A stretch of 64,000 nucleotides of DNA from Tsuneonella aeria (GTDB lineage Bacteria; Pseudomonadota; Alphaproteobacteria; Sphingomonadales; Sphingomonadaceae). Shown here piece by piece: positions 8,508 through 18,604 of the stretch. A model generated the notes under the pieces. The model worked only from the letters and a program-made list of their open reading frames with translations, made no database searches and was not told where the DNA came from. Position 1 is the first letter of the stretch. Every line of letters begins with the position of its first letter. The stretch spans positions 186,001-250,000 of the forward strand of contig NZ_WTZA01000001.1 in NCBI RefSeq assembly GCF_009827495.1, read 5' to 3'. A program made the translations under genes and the position numbers.

Positions 8508-9113
8508 ATGCACGGGTTCATCATCGAGGCGATCGCCCGCGGGGGATATGTCGGCATTTTCCTGCTGATGGTGCTGGAGAACGTTTTCCCGCCTGTCCCC
8601 AGCGAAGTCATCATGGGCGTGGGCGGCGTGCTGGTGACGCGCGGCGACATGGCGTTCTGGCCTTTGCTGACCGTCGGCACGCTGGGCACGGTTGCCGGCA
8701 ATTACGCCTGGTTCTGGATCGGCAACCGCTGGGGATACGAACGCACGCGTCCATTCATCGAACGCTGGGGACGCTGGCTGACAATCGACTGGCAACACAT
8801 GGAATCGGCCAGCCGGTTCTTCCGCCGGCACGGGCAGTGGGTGGTCTTCTTCCTCCGCTTCAGCCCGTTCATGCGGACGATGATCTCGCTCCCCGCCGGG
8901 CTTGCCCACATGCCGGTCGGGCGGTTCCTGGTGTTCACGGCGGCCGGGTCGGCGATCTGGAATGCCCTGCTGATCCTGGGCGGGACGGTGCTGGCCCGTT
9001 TCCTCGGCGAGTATGAAGCGGTGATGGGCTGGGGCATCCTCGCGCTTATCGGCCTCGCGATCGCCGGCTACATTTGGCGCGTCGTCACATGGAAGCCGCG
9101 CACCGGCGACTAA
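8508..9113 (+). CDS. DedA family membrane protein
   Basis: Integral membrane protein of 201 residues from the DedA/SNARE-associated family, whose members act as lipid scramblases or flippases and affect proton-motive force and envelope integrity. Visible family features are a re-entrant region with NVFPPVPSEVIM (about 25-36), the conserved FxRFSPFMRT segment near residue 120 and at least four hydrophobic segments. GGGGA lies just upstream of ATG 8508. Its 3' end overlaps the convergent xerC by four bases. The precise lipid substrate cannot be told from the sequence. Confidence 0.9.
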   Translation: MHGFIIEAIARGGYVGIFLLMVLENVFPPVPSEVIMGVGGVLVTRGDMAFWPLLTVGTLGTVAGNYAWFWIGNRWGYERTRPFIERWGRWLTIDWQHMESASRFFRRHGQWVVFFLRFSPFMRTMISLPAGLAHMPVGRFLVFTAAGSAIWNALLILGGTVLARFLGEYEAVMGWGILALIGLAIAGYIWRVVTWKPRTGD

Positions 9114-10000
9114 CGCCCGCGCGGATGGGCCGTGCGATAGGTTTCCAGCATCGTGGCCGCATCCACCCGGGTGTAGATCTGCGTGGAGCCGAGACTGGCG
9201 TGGCCAAGCAGTTCCTGCAGGCTGCGCAAGTCGGCCCCCGCCCCCAGCAGATGCGTGGCGAAGCTGTGGCGGAGCGCGTGCGGCGTGGCCGTGGTGGGTA
9301 GCCCCAGCGCGGCGCGGGCGCGGGCCATGGCTTTCTGCACCATGCCTTGGCCAAGCGGCCCGCCCTTTGCGCCCCGGAACAGGGGTTCTTGGTCTGCCAG
9401 CGGATAAGGACAGCGGGCCACGTACAGTTCCACCGCGTCGCGCACCGCGGGAATGATCGGCACCACGCGCTGCTTGCCGCCCTTGCCGGTCACCACCAGC
9501 GTTTGCCCGAGCGGCGCGTCCCCCGCGGTCAGCGACAGCGCCTCGGCAATGCGCAGGCCCGCGCCGTACATCAGGAACAGGACGGCGCGGTCACGCGATC
9601 CGATCCAGTCCTCCGCCGCGCCGGCTGCCACCAGTTCGGCCACGTTCACCGCGTCGTCCGGGGTCACAGGGCGGGGCAGGCCCTTCTTCATCCGCGGCCC
9701 CCGCAGTCGAGGAGATACGGCATCCCCGCCGGACTGGCTGCGCGCAAAGGCAATGAACCCCTTTAGCGCGGAAAGCTCCCGCGCGGCGGAAGCGTTGCCG
9801 ATGCCATCCGCCCGCCGTGCCGCAAGCTGCCGTCGCAGGGCAGGCGCTTCGAGCGCGGCCACGCCATGCCAGTCACCGATCCCGGTTTCGCGCAGAAGCC
9901 GCGCGGCCGCCGCCACATAAGCGCGCACGGTGTGCGGACTGCGCCGCCGCCCGAGCGCGAGGTGGGCGCCCCACGCCTCCAGCATGTCCGCAGCGTTCAT
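9110..10000 (-). CDS. xerC: Tyrosine recombinase XerC
   Basis: Site-specific tyrosine recombinase of 296 residues that with XerD resolves chromosome dimers at dif. The N-terminal SAM-like core-binding domain covers about 1-95. The catalytic domain carries Arg in GAGLRIAEAL, Lys in TGKGGKQR, HALRHSFATHLL (His and Arg), the LLGHASLGSTQIYTR histidine and the nucleophilic Tyr. XerC is preferred over phage integrase because of its length, the standard XerC/D domain set and a housekeeping context with no phage genes nearby. The start overlaps hemW by four bases (ATGA). Confidence 0.93.
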   Translation of the reverse strand: MNAADMLEAWGAHLALGRRRSPHTVRAYVAAAARLLRETGIGDWHGVAALEAPALRRQLAARRADGIGNASAARELSALKGFIAFARSQSGGDAVSPRLRGPRMKKGLPRPVTPDDAVNVAELVAAGAAEDWIGSRDRAVLFLMYGAGLRIAEALSLTAGDAPLGQTLVVTGKGGKQRVVPIIPAVRDAVELYVARCPYPLADQEPLFRGAKGGPLGQGMVQKAMARARAALGLPTTATPHALRHSFATHLLGAGADLRSLQELLGHASLGSTQIYTRVDAATMLETYRTAHPRGR

Positions 10001-11148
10001 GCGGTGACCAGCCCCGGCGCGACCAGTTCGCCCAGCAGCGCGTCGAGCAACGGCATGCCGGCTTCCGTCACGCTGACCCGCCAGCCTTCCTGGCGAACGA
10101 GCCCGAGCGAGACGTGGAAGGCCAGCCGGTCGAAATCGACCATCTCGTTGAGCGGCAGGACGAAGCGGCGCGCCATTGCGGCCAGATCGACGCCCTCCGC
10201 CAGGCGAAGGCCCATCAGCAACGCTTCCGCCGCCTGTTCACGCGTGCCCAGCGCCCGTTCTTCCGCGATGCCGTGCCCGGCGTCCGCGATGGCTGCGAGC
10301 CAGTTTTCAGGCTTCTTGTGGCGGACGGTCGCCATCTCGCCGCGCCGCCCGTGAGCGCCCGGTCCGATGCCGACGTAATCCTGGTAACGCCAATAGGCCA
10401 GGTTGTGCCGGCTCTCATGGCCGGGCCGCGCGTGGTTCGACACCTCGTAGGCAGGAAGGCCGGCCGCCGCCGTCATTTCCCGCGTCATCGCGAACAGATC
10501 GGCGGCCGGGTCGTCGTGAAGCGGCGCAAAGGCGCCCTGGCGCACGTCGGTCGCGAACCGCGTGCCGGGCTCTATCGTCAGCTGGTAAAGCGACAGGTGA
10601 TCGGTGCCGAGGTCGATCGCGCGCGCCAGCTCGTTCCGCCAGGCCGCGGCACCCTGTTCGGGCCGGGCGTAGATGAAATCGGCATTGACCCGGGCAAACA
10701 CGCGCTGCGCGATCCGGAGCGCGGCCACGCCTTCCTCCGCGCCGTGGAGCCGGCCGAGGAAACGGAGCGCCGCGTCGTCGAGCGACTGGAGGCCCAGCGA
10801 CACCCGGTTGACGCCCGCGGCGGCAATGCCGGCGAACTTGTCCGCTTCCACCGAAGAGGGGTTGGCTTCGAGCGTGATCTCGATCCCGGGCGCAAAGCCC
10901 CACAGGCGTTCGGCCTCCGCCAGCAGGTCGGCGACCAGCGCCGGCGGCATCAGGCTGGGCGTGCCGCCGCCGAAGAACACGCTGTCCAGCGCCTCGCCCC
11001 CGGCGCGCGCGGCCTCGTGGCGCATGTCGGCGATCAGCGCCCCGCGCCATAGTGTGTGGTCCACGCCTTCGCGCACATGGCTGTTGAAGTCGCAATAGGG
11101 GCATTTGCGCGCGCAGAAGGGCCAGTGGATATAGAGCGCGCGCGCCAT
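9997..11148 (-). CDS. hemW: Heme chaperone HemW (radical SAM)
   Basis: HemN-like radical SAM protein of 383 residues. HemW binds heme and hands it to target proteins; it is often misnamed coproporphyrinogen III oxidase. The Fe-S motif CxxxCxxC is at residues 12, 16 and 19 (FCARKCPYCDF). The GGGTPSLM stretch binds SAM, and the HNLAYWRYQDYVGIGPGAHG segment is typical of the HemW branch. It lacks the N-terminal extension of true HemN. The gene overlaps xerC by four bases downstream and is divergent from the CAP-domain gene across 50 bases. Confidence 0.94.
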   Translation of the reverse strand: MARALYIHWPFCARKCPYCDFNSHVREGVDHTLWRGALIADMRHEAARAGGEALDSVFFGGGTPSLMPPALVADLLAEAERLWGFAPGIEITLEANPSSVEADKFAGIAAAGVNRVSLGLQSLDDAALRFLGRLHGAEEGVAALRIAQRVFARVNADFIYARPEQGAAAWRNELARAIDLGTDHLSLYQLTIEPGTRFATDVRQGAFAPLHDDPAADLFAMTREMTAAAGLPAYEVSNHARPGHESRHNLAYWRYQDYVGIGPGAHGRRGEMATVRHKKPENWLAAIADAGHGIAEERALGTREQAAEALLMGLRLAEGVDLAAMARRFVLPLNEMVDFDRLAFHVSLGLVRQEGWRVSVTEAGMPLLDALLGELVAPGLVTA

Positions 11149-11198
11149 GGTGCCTTTTTTCAGAATCGCTTAACCGATTTCGCTATAGCGTAGATCGG

Positions 11199-11732
11199 AT
11201 GGGAATGCGGGGTTTCGTCTTTTCTGCCGTGGCGGGCGCGGCAATCGCCGTGTCGGGCGTGCCCGTGGGCGCGTCGGGCTCGGTCGACAGCGCGGCGTCC
11301 TTCGCCGGACGGCTGCTCAATGCGCACAATGTCGAACGGGATCGCGCGCAGGTGCCGCGCCTGCGCTGGTCGCGCGAACTTGCACGGGATGCCGATGCCT
11401 GGGCGCAGTCGCTCGCCCGCAAGGGACGGCTGGAACATGCGCGTGCAGACCAGCGGCGCACCATGGGGGAAAACCTCTGGATGGGGTCCGCCGGTTACTA
11501 CAGCGCCGAAGACATGATCGGCGGGTTCCTGGCGGAACGGGCGCACTTCCGCCCCGGCGCCTTCCCCCAGGTCTCGCGCACCGGCAACTGGGCCGACGTC
11601 GGCCACTACACGCAAGTGATCTGGCCCAGCACGCAGGAAATCGGCTGCGCGGTCGCGCGGGGCGGGCAGCACGATTTTCTCGTCTGCCGGTACTACCCGG
11701 CCGGAAACATGATCGGCCAGACGGTCGGCTAG
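11199..11732 (+). CDS. Secreted CAP-domain protein
   Basis: Secreted protein of 177 residues with an N-terminal signal peptide (roughly 1-26, hydrophobic VFSAVAGAAIAVSG) followed by a single CAP/SCP (PR-1-like) domain. CAP cavity residues appear as His 80 (LEHAR), Glu 91 (GENLW) and His 136 (VGHYTQVIW). Two cysteines at about 150 and 163 (IGCAV, LVCRYYP) are placed to form the usual disulphide. Bacterial CAP proteins have no single agreed function, and a cell-envelope role is a guess. Its end overlaps the convergent rdgB by four bases. Confidence 0.85.
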   Translation: MGMRGFVFSAVAGAAIAVSGVPVGASGSVDSAASFAGRLLNAHNVERDRAQVPRLRWSRELARDADAWAQSLARKGRLEHARADQRRTMGENLWMGSAGYYSAEDMIGGFLAERAHFRPGAFPQVSRTGNWADVGHYTQVIWPSTQEIGCAVARGGQHDFLVCRYYPAGNMIGQTVG

Positions 11733-12370
11733 CGCCCGAACTGGTCCGCGACCAACCGGGCGAATGCATCGGCGCGGTGGCTGATGCGGTGCTTTTCGTC
11801 GGGATCGAGCTCGGCAAAGGTTTCGGAGCGTCCGGCCGGTACGAACACCGGATCGTATCCGAAACCCAGAGTGCCGCGCGGGGGCCAGGTGAGGGTGCCC
11901 TCCGCCCGCCCTTCGTACACGCAGCTTTCCCCGTCGGGCCAGGCGATCGCGAGCACGCAGGTGAACCACGCATCGCGCGGGGTGCCCGGGCCGAGCTGTT
12001 GCAGCATGCCTTCGACTTTGCCCATGGCCATGAACCAGTCGCGGCCCGGAGCCCCTTCGAACCACTGCCGTTCGGCCCAGTCCGCGGTATAGACACCCGG
12101 CCGGCCGTCCAGCGCCGCCACCGAAAGGCCGCTGTCATCCGCCAGCGCGGCCATGCCCGATCCCTCGGCCGCCGCGCGCGCCTTAAGCATGGCGTTCTGC
12201 ACGAATGTCGTGCCGGTTTCCTTTGGTTCCGGCAGGCCGAGCGAGCCTGCGCTGATGCATTTGACGCCATAGGGATCGAGCAGTGCGCCAAGCTCCTTCA
12301 GCTTCCCGGCGTTGTGCGTGGCGATCACCAGGGTGCTCGAACCGATCCGGCGCGCGGCCCCCCCGTTCAC
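11729..12370 (-). CDS. rdgB: XTP/dITP diphosphatase (RdgB/HAM1 family)
   Basis: House-cleaning pyrophosphatase that hydrolyses dITP and XTP to keep deaminated purines out of DNA. It has 213 residues. The N-terminal [13 protein letters not shown], the acidic [19 protein letters not shown] and the C-terminal FGYDPVFVP and [10 protein letters not shown] motifs are diagnostic. Start chosen as GTG 12370, which overlaps the rph stop as GTGA; the frame runs on through rph but that part is shadow. Pairing of rph and rdgB in one operon is common in alphaproteobacteria. Confidence 0.94.
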   Translation of the reverse strand: MNGGAARRIGSSTLVIATHNAGKLKELGALLDPYGVKCISAGSLGLPEPKETGTTFVQNAMLKARAAAEGSGMAALADDSGLSVAALDGRPGVYTADWAERQWFEGAPGRDWFMAMGKVEGMLQQLGPGTPRDAWFTCVLAIAWPDGESCVYEGRAEGTLTWPPRGTLGFGYDPVFVPAGRSETFAELDPDEKHRISHRADAFARLVADQFGR

Positions 12371-13080
12371 CGCGTGGCGCTTTCCTGCGCGCGGAACACC
12401 TGTGCGCACCCGATCTGGGCGAGGCGCAGAAGGCGCAGCAGGCCTTCCTCGTCGTATGTCGCGCCTTCTGCGGTGGCCTGCACTTCGGCGATCCGGCCGC
12501 CTTCGATCAGCACGAAGTTCGCGTCGGCGTCGGCGGCGGAATCCTCGATGTAGTCGAGGTCGAGCACGGGCGTGCCGTTGCAGATGCCGCAGCTGATCGC
12601 GGCCACTTTCGCCTCGATCGGATCGGCGGTGATCGCGCCCGATGCCAGCAGCTTGTCGACCGCCAGGCGCAAGGCGACCCAAGCGCCGCTGATCGCCGCC
12701 GTCCGGGTGCCCCCGTCGGCCTGAATCACGTCGCAATCGAGCACGATCTGCCGTTCGCCGAGCTTTTTGAGGTCCACCACAGCGCGCAGCGAACGGCCGA
12801 TCAGCCGCTGGATTTCCTGCGTCCGCCCGCTCTGCTTGCCCTTGGCCGCCTCGCGCTGGCCGCGCGTGTGCGTGGCGCGCGGCAGCATCGAATACTCGGC
12901 CGTGACCCAGCCTTCGCCCTTGCCGCGCAGCCATGGCGGAATGCGTTCTTCCACGCTGGCGGTCACGAGGACGCGGGTATCGCCGAAGCTGACGAGGCAG
13001 CTGCCCTCGGCATGTTTCGTGAAACCGGTTTCGATAGCGATGGCGCGCATCTCGTCGGGCGCGCGGCCGGATGGTCGCAT
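12367..13080 (-). CDS. rph: Ribonuclease PH
   Basis: Phosphorolytic 3'-exoribonuclease that trims tRNA 3' ends. It has 237 residues, the full family length. It begins [12 protein letters not shown], the usual RNase PH opening, and carries the phosphate/RNA-binding [16 protein letters not shown] segment with nearby [37 protein letters not shown] follows in the C-terminal half with its acidic metal site. It is first in the rph-rdgB operon and divergent from hrcA, with 81 bases between the two starts. Confidence 0.96.
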   Translation of the reverse strand: MRPSGRAPDEMRAIAIETGFTKHAEGSCLVSFGDTRVLVTASVEERIPPWLRGKGEGWVTAEYSMLPRATHTRGQREAAKGKQSGRTQEIQRLIGRSLRAVVDLKKLGERQIVLDCDVIQADGGTRTAAISGAWVALRLAVDKLLASGAITADPIEAKVAAISCGICNGTPVLDLDYIEDSAADADANFVLIEGGRIAEVQATAEGATYDEEGLLRLLRLAQIGCAQVFRAQESATR

Positions 13081-13124
13081 GAGGTGTCCTTTATGAATCG
13101 AAAGCCGCGCCTACGCGCTTGGCC

Positions 13125-13152
13125 CTTGTGGCGGCAAGAGCAGGCTCTAGAT
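13125..13152 (+). promoter_or_regulatory. Possible sigma-32-type promoter of hrcA-grpE
   Basis: CTTG at 13125 is followed after 17 bases by TCTAGAT at 13146-13152. The alphaproteobacterial heat-shock form is CTTG-N17/18-CYTATNT, so the -35 and spacing fit but the -10 does not match well. The TCTAGAT box lies only about ten bases before the hrcA ATG, which would leave almost no leader. The CTTG...CAAG stretch also forms a short dyad. This is a weak call resting on position and heat-shock context. Confidence 0.3.
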
Positions 13153-13161
13153 TGGCCGGGT

Positions 13162-14205
13162 ATGCCCACACCGCCCGTCACCGAGCTCAGCAGCCGCGCG
13201 CGCGATATCTTCCGGCTTGTCGTGGAAGGTTATCTCGAAAGCGGACAGCCGGTGGGATCGAAGACGCTGTCGGGCGACGCCGGGCTGAACCTGTCGCCAG
13301 CGTCGATCCGGTCCGTCCTTGCGGAGCTGGAGGCGCTGGGCCTGCTGGCGGCACCCCACACCAGCGCGGGCCGGATGCCGACGACCAGTGGCCTGCGCCT
13401 GTTCGTGGACGGCATGATGCAGGTCGCCGAACCGACCCGGCAGGAACGCCGGGCGATCGAACACCGTCTTGCTGCGCCCGGCCCCATAGAAGCGGCGCTG
13501 GAGGCGACGAGCGCGCTGCTGTCAGACATATCGGGCGCTGCCGGCATGGTCATGGTGCCGCGCCGGGAACCGCGGCTGGTGCAGCTTTCGCTGGTCCCAC
13601 TCTCCGCAACGCGCGCGCTCGCGGTGCTGGTGGGGGAAGACGGCGGTATAGAAAACCGTGTCATCGATCTTGCTCATCACACCAGCCCATCCGCGCTGGA
13701 ACAGGCGAGCAATTACGTCACCGCGCGGCTCGCCGGGCGGACCCTGGGTGAAGCCGCGGCGGCCATGCGGGCCGAGCTTGCTGCGGGCAAAACCCAGCTC
13801 GACGATGTCAGCCGCGACCTGGTGGAACGCGGGCTTGCCGTCTGGAGCGAAGACGCCGCGCGCCGCCCGGTCCTGATCGTCCGGGGGGCGGCGAACCTGC
13901 TGGACGAAACCGCGCTGGGCGATATCGAGCGTGTGCGCCAGCTGCTCGACGATCTCGAAAACAAGCAGACGGTCGCCGAACTGCTCGATTCGGCGCGCGA
14001 CGCGGACGCGACCCGCATCTTCATCGGCAGCGAGAACCGCCTGTTCGCGCTCAGCGGATCGTCGGTGATCGCCTCCCCCTATCGCGATCGGCAGGGCCGG
14101 GTGGTGGGCGTGCTGGGCGTGATCGGACCGACGCGGTTGAATTATGCGCGGGTGGTCCCCATGGTGGATTTCACGGCCCGATCCCTGGGCAAACGCATCG
14201 GATGA
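13162..14205 (+). CDS. hrcA: Heat-inducible transcription repressor HrcA
   Basis: Repressor of 347 residues that binds CIRCE operators and controls groESL or dnaK genes. An N-terminal winged-helix DNA-binding domain (about 1-75) includes LVVEGYLESGQPVGSKTL and the LSPASIRSVLAELE recognition region, followed by PHTSAGRMPT. The C-terminal part carries SSVIASPY and GVLGVIGPTRLNYARVVP. Start at ATG 13162 gives the normal N-terminus. No CIRCE element (TTAGCACTC-N9-GAGTGCTAA) was found upstream of hrcA or dnaK here, so its main target is probably groESL elsewhere. It overlaps grpE by four bases. Confidence 0.95.
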   Translation: MPTPPVTELSSRARDIFRLVVEGYLESGQPVGSKTLSGDAGLNLSPASIRSVLAELEALGLLAAPHTSAGRMPTTSGLRLFVDGMMQVAEPTRQERRAIEHRLAAPGPIEAALEATSALLSDISGAAGMVMVPRREPRLVQLSLVPLSATRALAVLVGEDGGIENRVIDLAHHTSPSALEQASNYVTARLAGRTLGEAAAAMRAELAAGKTQLDDVSRDLVERGLAVWSEDAARRPVLIVRGAANLLDETALGDIERVRQLLDDLENKQTVAELLDSARDADATRIFIGSENRLFALSGSSVIASPYRDRQGRVVGVLGVIGPTRLNYARVVPMVDFTARSLGKRIG

Positions 14206-14804
14206 GCGACAAAAAACCAATGATCGACGAAGACAAGCGAGCAGCCGACGACGCTGTGGCGAAGGAACTCGACGGTGTGCCGGCCGACATGATCGACGAG
14301 GCTGGCGACGCGGCGGACGCATCCGGCGAAAACCTGTCCGAGGCTTTGGCCATGATGAAGTCGGAACTCGACGCGGCGAAGCAGGAAGTGCTTTATGCCC
14401 GCGCCGAGACGGAGAACGTGCGCCGCCGGATGGAAAAGGACGCGGCCGACGCGCGCGCCTATGCCGCGACCGGCTTCGCCCGCGACGTGCTGTCGGTCAG
14501 CGACAACCTGTCCCGCGCGATCGAGGCTGTGCCTGCCGATTTGCAGGACGATGAACGCCTGAAGGGGCTCGTCGCGGGAATCGCGGCGACCCAGCGCGAG
14601 CTGGAGAAAGTCTTCGGCCAGCACGGCATCACCCGCGTCGCCTCGATCGGCCTGCCGCTCGATCCCAATCAGCATCAGGCGATGCTGGAGGTTCCCTCGG
14701 ACAGCCACGAGCCCGGCACCGTGGTGCAGGAAATGCAGAGCGGCTGGATGATCAAGGACCGCCTGCTGCGGCCGGCGATGGTGGCGGTGGCGAAGAAGCC
14801 TTGA
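14202..14804 (+). CDS. grpE: Nucleotide exchange factor GrpE
   Basis: Co-chaperone of 200 residues that releases ADP from DnaK. It has an acidic, disordered N-terminus, a long helical dimerisation region (about 45-110, including YARAETENVRRRMEKD) and a C-terminal beta-domain. That domain shows the family signature around LPLDPNQHQAMLEVPS and the final MIKDRLLRPAMVAVA. The start overlaps the hrcA stop by four bases (ATGA), giving a hrcA-grpE operon. dnaK-dnaJ lies about 1.8 kb downstream, separated by genes on the other strand. Confidence 0.96.
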   Translation: MSDKKPMIDEDKRAADDAVAKELDGVPADMIDEAGDAADASGENLSEALAMMKSELDAAKQEVLYARAETENVRRRMEKDAADARAYAATGFARDVLSVSDNLSRAIEAVPADLQDDERLKGLVAGIAATQRELEKVFGQHGITRVASIGLPLDPNQHQAMLEVPSDSHEPGTVVQEMQSGWMIKDRLLRPAMVAVAKKP

Positions 14805-14844
14805 CCGTTGCCTTGATGGCGCTTTTCGGCGGCGAAGCGGGCTG

Positions 14845-15282
14845 TTAATCGAAGACCGTTGGGCTGAACTCTTTAGCCACGGCTTTCAGATCAGCTTCGC
14901 ATTGTCTGAGGTCCGCGAGCGTAAGTAATAATCCCTGCCGTCCGAGCCGAGCCTGGTTCTGGACGTTAGAGAACATCGCCTTCGGACTGTTCTCTACGTC
15001 CAGGATTTCCATCTGACTATGGATTACATCGCACCGGATTCGCTGGAACTTCCGTAGCGTCTGAAGTTGCTCGTCCACGCGCTTTTTCGCCATCTTCGAA
15101 TACTGTGGACTCGCAGGAACCTTTGCAATCGCTTCAATATTCTGGCTCATCAATTGATTCTGTGTGAGCCTCATCGCGCGCATTCGTCCCCGCAGCGCAA
15201 GATCGGCGGCATTGTAGGCGTCAATAAGAAGACTTCGCGCCACGTGCATTTCAAGGACGACGTCAGGAGTGGTTGCACTCAT
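14845..15282 (-). CDS. Uncharacterised orphan protein, AT-richer than neighbours
   Basis: Open frame of 145 residues that I do not recognise. It lacks a signal peptide and membrane segments and looks mainly helical, with many Gln, Met and Leu residues and charged runs such as KKRVDEQLQTLRKFQRIRCD. Two cysteines are present (RCDV and QCEAD). Base and codon use is noticeably AT-richer than in the flanking grpE and dnaK genes; TTA, AAT and AGA codons appear that are otherwise rare in this window. That suggests recent transfer. It sits alone on the minus strand with 41 bases to grpE on one side and an unremarkable gap of about 130 bases on the other. A function is not proposed. Confidence 0.6.
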   Translation of the reverse strand: MSATTPDVVLEMHVARSLLIDAYNAADLALRGRMRAMRLTQNQLMSQNIEAIAKVPASPQYSKMAKKRVDEQLQTLRKFQRIRCDVIHSQMEILDVENSPKAMFSNVQNQARLGRQGLLLTLADLRQCEADLKAVAKEFSPTVFD

Positions 15283-15413
15283 TGAACTTAGGTAGCGCGA
15301 AATCCCGGCCGTAATCTAAAGCACACTGCCGGGGCTCCAATGGGACGCGTACCCTCTTGAACGCATTCTGTCCGGCGGGTCGCGGCACTTATTCCTTGGG
15401 CCTGCCCGCGTGC

Positions 15414-15947
15414 TCAGGCCCCCGCAAACCGCACCAGCATATCGTATGCGCGCGGATCCGCGACGCCCGCGACCTGCACGCCGTTCCGCAGCCAGAAAGC
15501 GTGTTTCACGATCTGGGCCTGTTGCTCGATCCCGTATCGTTCGAGGCTCCAGCCCGGCTTGAGGCTGTAATCGTAGCGGCAGAACGGGTGGCGGTGGAGC
15601 AGCAGGTACCATTCGCCGCGCGCCTGTGTCTGCCACACGTGCGTCATCTCGTGGATGAACAATCCTTGCGCGATCGGGCCGGCTCGGGCGAAGTCGTCGC
15701 AATATCCCTGTCCATGGGGATGGAAATGCAGGTGGCCGCGCGGCGCCATCGTGACGGCGCGCGGCTGGAAGGGAAAGAACTTGCGCCGGCGAATGGTCAC
15801 CTGGTCGTAATCGATCGCGGTTCCGAAGACGCCGCGCGCAAGGGCGATTTCGCCTTCGGTCAGCCGCCGCTCTCCGCCGACCGGGCAGGCCGGCGCGAGC
15901 TGTCCCTCCTGCGTCTCGATTCCGAGCGTATCGATCCGTTCCGTCAG
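15414..15947 (-). CDS. vgr-related HExxH (zinc-protease-like) protein, apparent CTG start
   Basis: Protein of about 177 residues with a zinc-binding HEMTHVW motif (H-E-x-x-H), preceded by the conserved RRRKFFPFQPR and followed by HPFCRY, KPGWSLERYGIEQQAQIV. This matches what sphingomonad annotations call vgr-related protein; the function is unknown. The first canonical start is GTG 15800, but conserved-looking sequence (GERRLTEGEIALARGVFGTAIDYDQV) runs upstream in frame. The only plausible initiator is CTG at 15947, which overlaps the stop of the upstream PCuAC gene as CTGA. That is the same geometry as the ATGA overlaps elsewhere in the window. The gene is sure; the start is inference. Confidence 0.7.
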   Translation of the reverse strand: MTERIDTLGIETQEGQLAPACPVGGERRLTEGEIALARGVFGTAIDYDQVTIRRRKFFPFQPRAVTMAPRGHLHFHPHGQGYCDDFARAGPIAQGLFIHEMTHVWQTQARGEWYLLLHRHPFCRYDYSLKPGWSLERYGIEQQAQIVKHAFWLRNGVQVAGVADPRAYDMLVRFAGA

Positions 15948-16423
15948 CGTTCGTCCCCGGCGGCACGGATTTCGACGGGGAAGGTATGACGCGCGCCGCC
16001 CGATACGATGACCGTCGCTTCGGTGGTTCCGCCCGGCTTCAGCGACGCATCCGGCTCCATCGCCATCATGTGCTTGCCGCCTGGTTCGAAGGTGACCCTG
16101 GTCCCTTTCTGCAGCGGAACGGGCAGCATTTCCATCATCTGCACCTTGAAGTCGTATTCCCCGTAATCGTGGAACATCGCGCTCTTCGCGCCTTTCACTT
16201 CTGCCCGGTTGAGGGCCAGGCTCCGGTCGCCGTCATAGGCGAGATCGAAGTAGATCGCCGCCGGATTGCCGCTGACCGGGGCAAGCACCATCCGCGCGTT
16301 GGAGATCGTCATGCCGGGTATGGTATTTTCCGGGGCGGCCGGCGCCTCGGCAGGCGTTTCGCCGCAGCCCGAAAGCGGCAGGGCGGCAGCGGCGAGGGCG
16401 AATGCGAATAGCGACCGGTTCAT
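15944..16423 (-). CDS. PCuAC-type copper chaperone, lipoprotein
   Basis: Periplasmic copper-binding protein of 159 residues. The signal peptide ends in LPLSGC, so Cys 20 is probably lipidated. The PCuAC domain shows the Cu(I)-ligand spacing expected for the family: a His in MFHDYG, then MMEM, and later the HMMAME cluster. Such proteins deliver copper to the CuA site of cytochrome oxidase. Start at ATG 16423 is backed by AGGGGA upstream; the open frame continuing beyond it is antisense to dnaK. It shares a short divergent region with dnaK and overlaps the vgr-related gene by four bases. Confidence 0.88.
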   Translation of the reverse strand: MNRSLFAFALAAAALPLSGCGETPAEAPAAPENTIPGMTISNARMVLAPVSGNPAAIYFDLAYDGDRSLALNRAEVKGAKSAMFHDYGEYDFKVQMMEMLPVPLQKGTRVTFEPGGKHMMAMEPDASLKPGGTTEATVIVSGGARHTFPVEIRAAGDER

Positions 16424-16471
16424 GCGATTTTTCCCCTGGTTGTCCTGCTGTGGGCGTAGCGCGCCAGATAT

Positions 16472-16499
16472 CTTGTGCCAAGCCAAAGCACACCTATAT
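16472..16499 (+). promoter_or_regulatory. Sigma-32 (RpoH) promoter of dnaK
   Basis: CTTG at 16472-16475, a 17-base spacer and CCTATAT at 16493-16499 match the alphaproteobacterial RpoH consensus CTTG-N17/18-CYTATNT at every defined position. It lies about 107 bases upstream of the dnaK ATG, predicting a leader of about 100 bases. No CIRCE operator is present, so heat control of dnaK-dnaJ is expected to run through sigma-32 rather than HrcA. Confidence 0.75.
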
Positions 16500-16606
16500 C
16501 GCCACTCGCAAACCGAGCCGCCGAAGTGCCTTGCCGCAGAATGCGGGAGGCCGGCAGGCGGTGTCCAACAATCGGCCTGCAACGGGCTCAAGTGAATAGG
16601 GAAGAC

Positions 16607-18529
<1,923 letters not shown>

Positions 18530-18550
18530 TCAGCCTGATGAACAGCCAGC

Positions 18551-18581
18551 CCGCCACCGGTGCCCCGCGCATCGGTGGCGG
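18551..18581 (+). repeat. Strong inverted repeat between dnaK and dnaJ
   Basis: CCGCCACCG at 18551-18559 pairs perfectly with CGGTGGCGG at 18573-18581 around a 13-base loop. No T-run follows, so it is not a standard intrinsic terminator. In the transcript it would form a stable stem 23 bases before the dnaJ start. It may protect the dnaK message or reduce dnaJ output relative to dnaK; this role is inferred from position. Confidence 0.6.
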
Positions 18582-18604
18582 CTGAGCATGCGGCCGGGAT
18601 CGTC

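Noticed and set aside
9110..10000. Phage or integron integrase
   Set aside because: Length and domain layout match housekeeping XerC, next to hemW, with no phage genes or attachment repeats nearby.
16424..16606. CIRCE operator upstream of dnaK
   Set aside because: Searched by eye for TTAGCACTC/GAGTGCTAA and nothing close was found.
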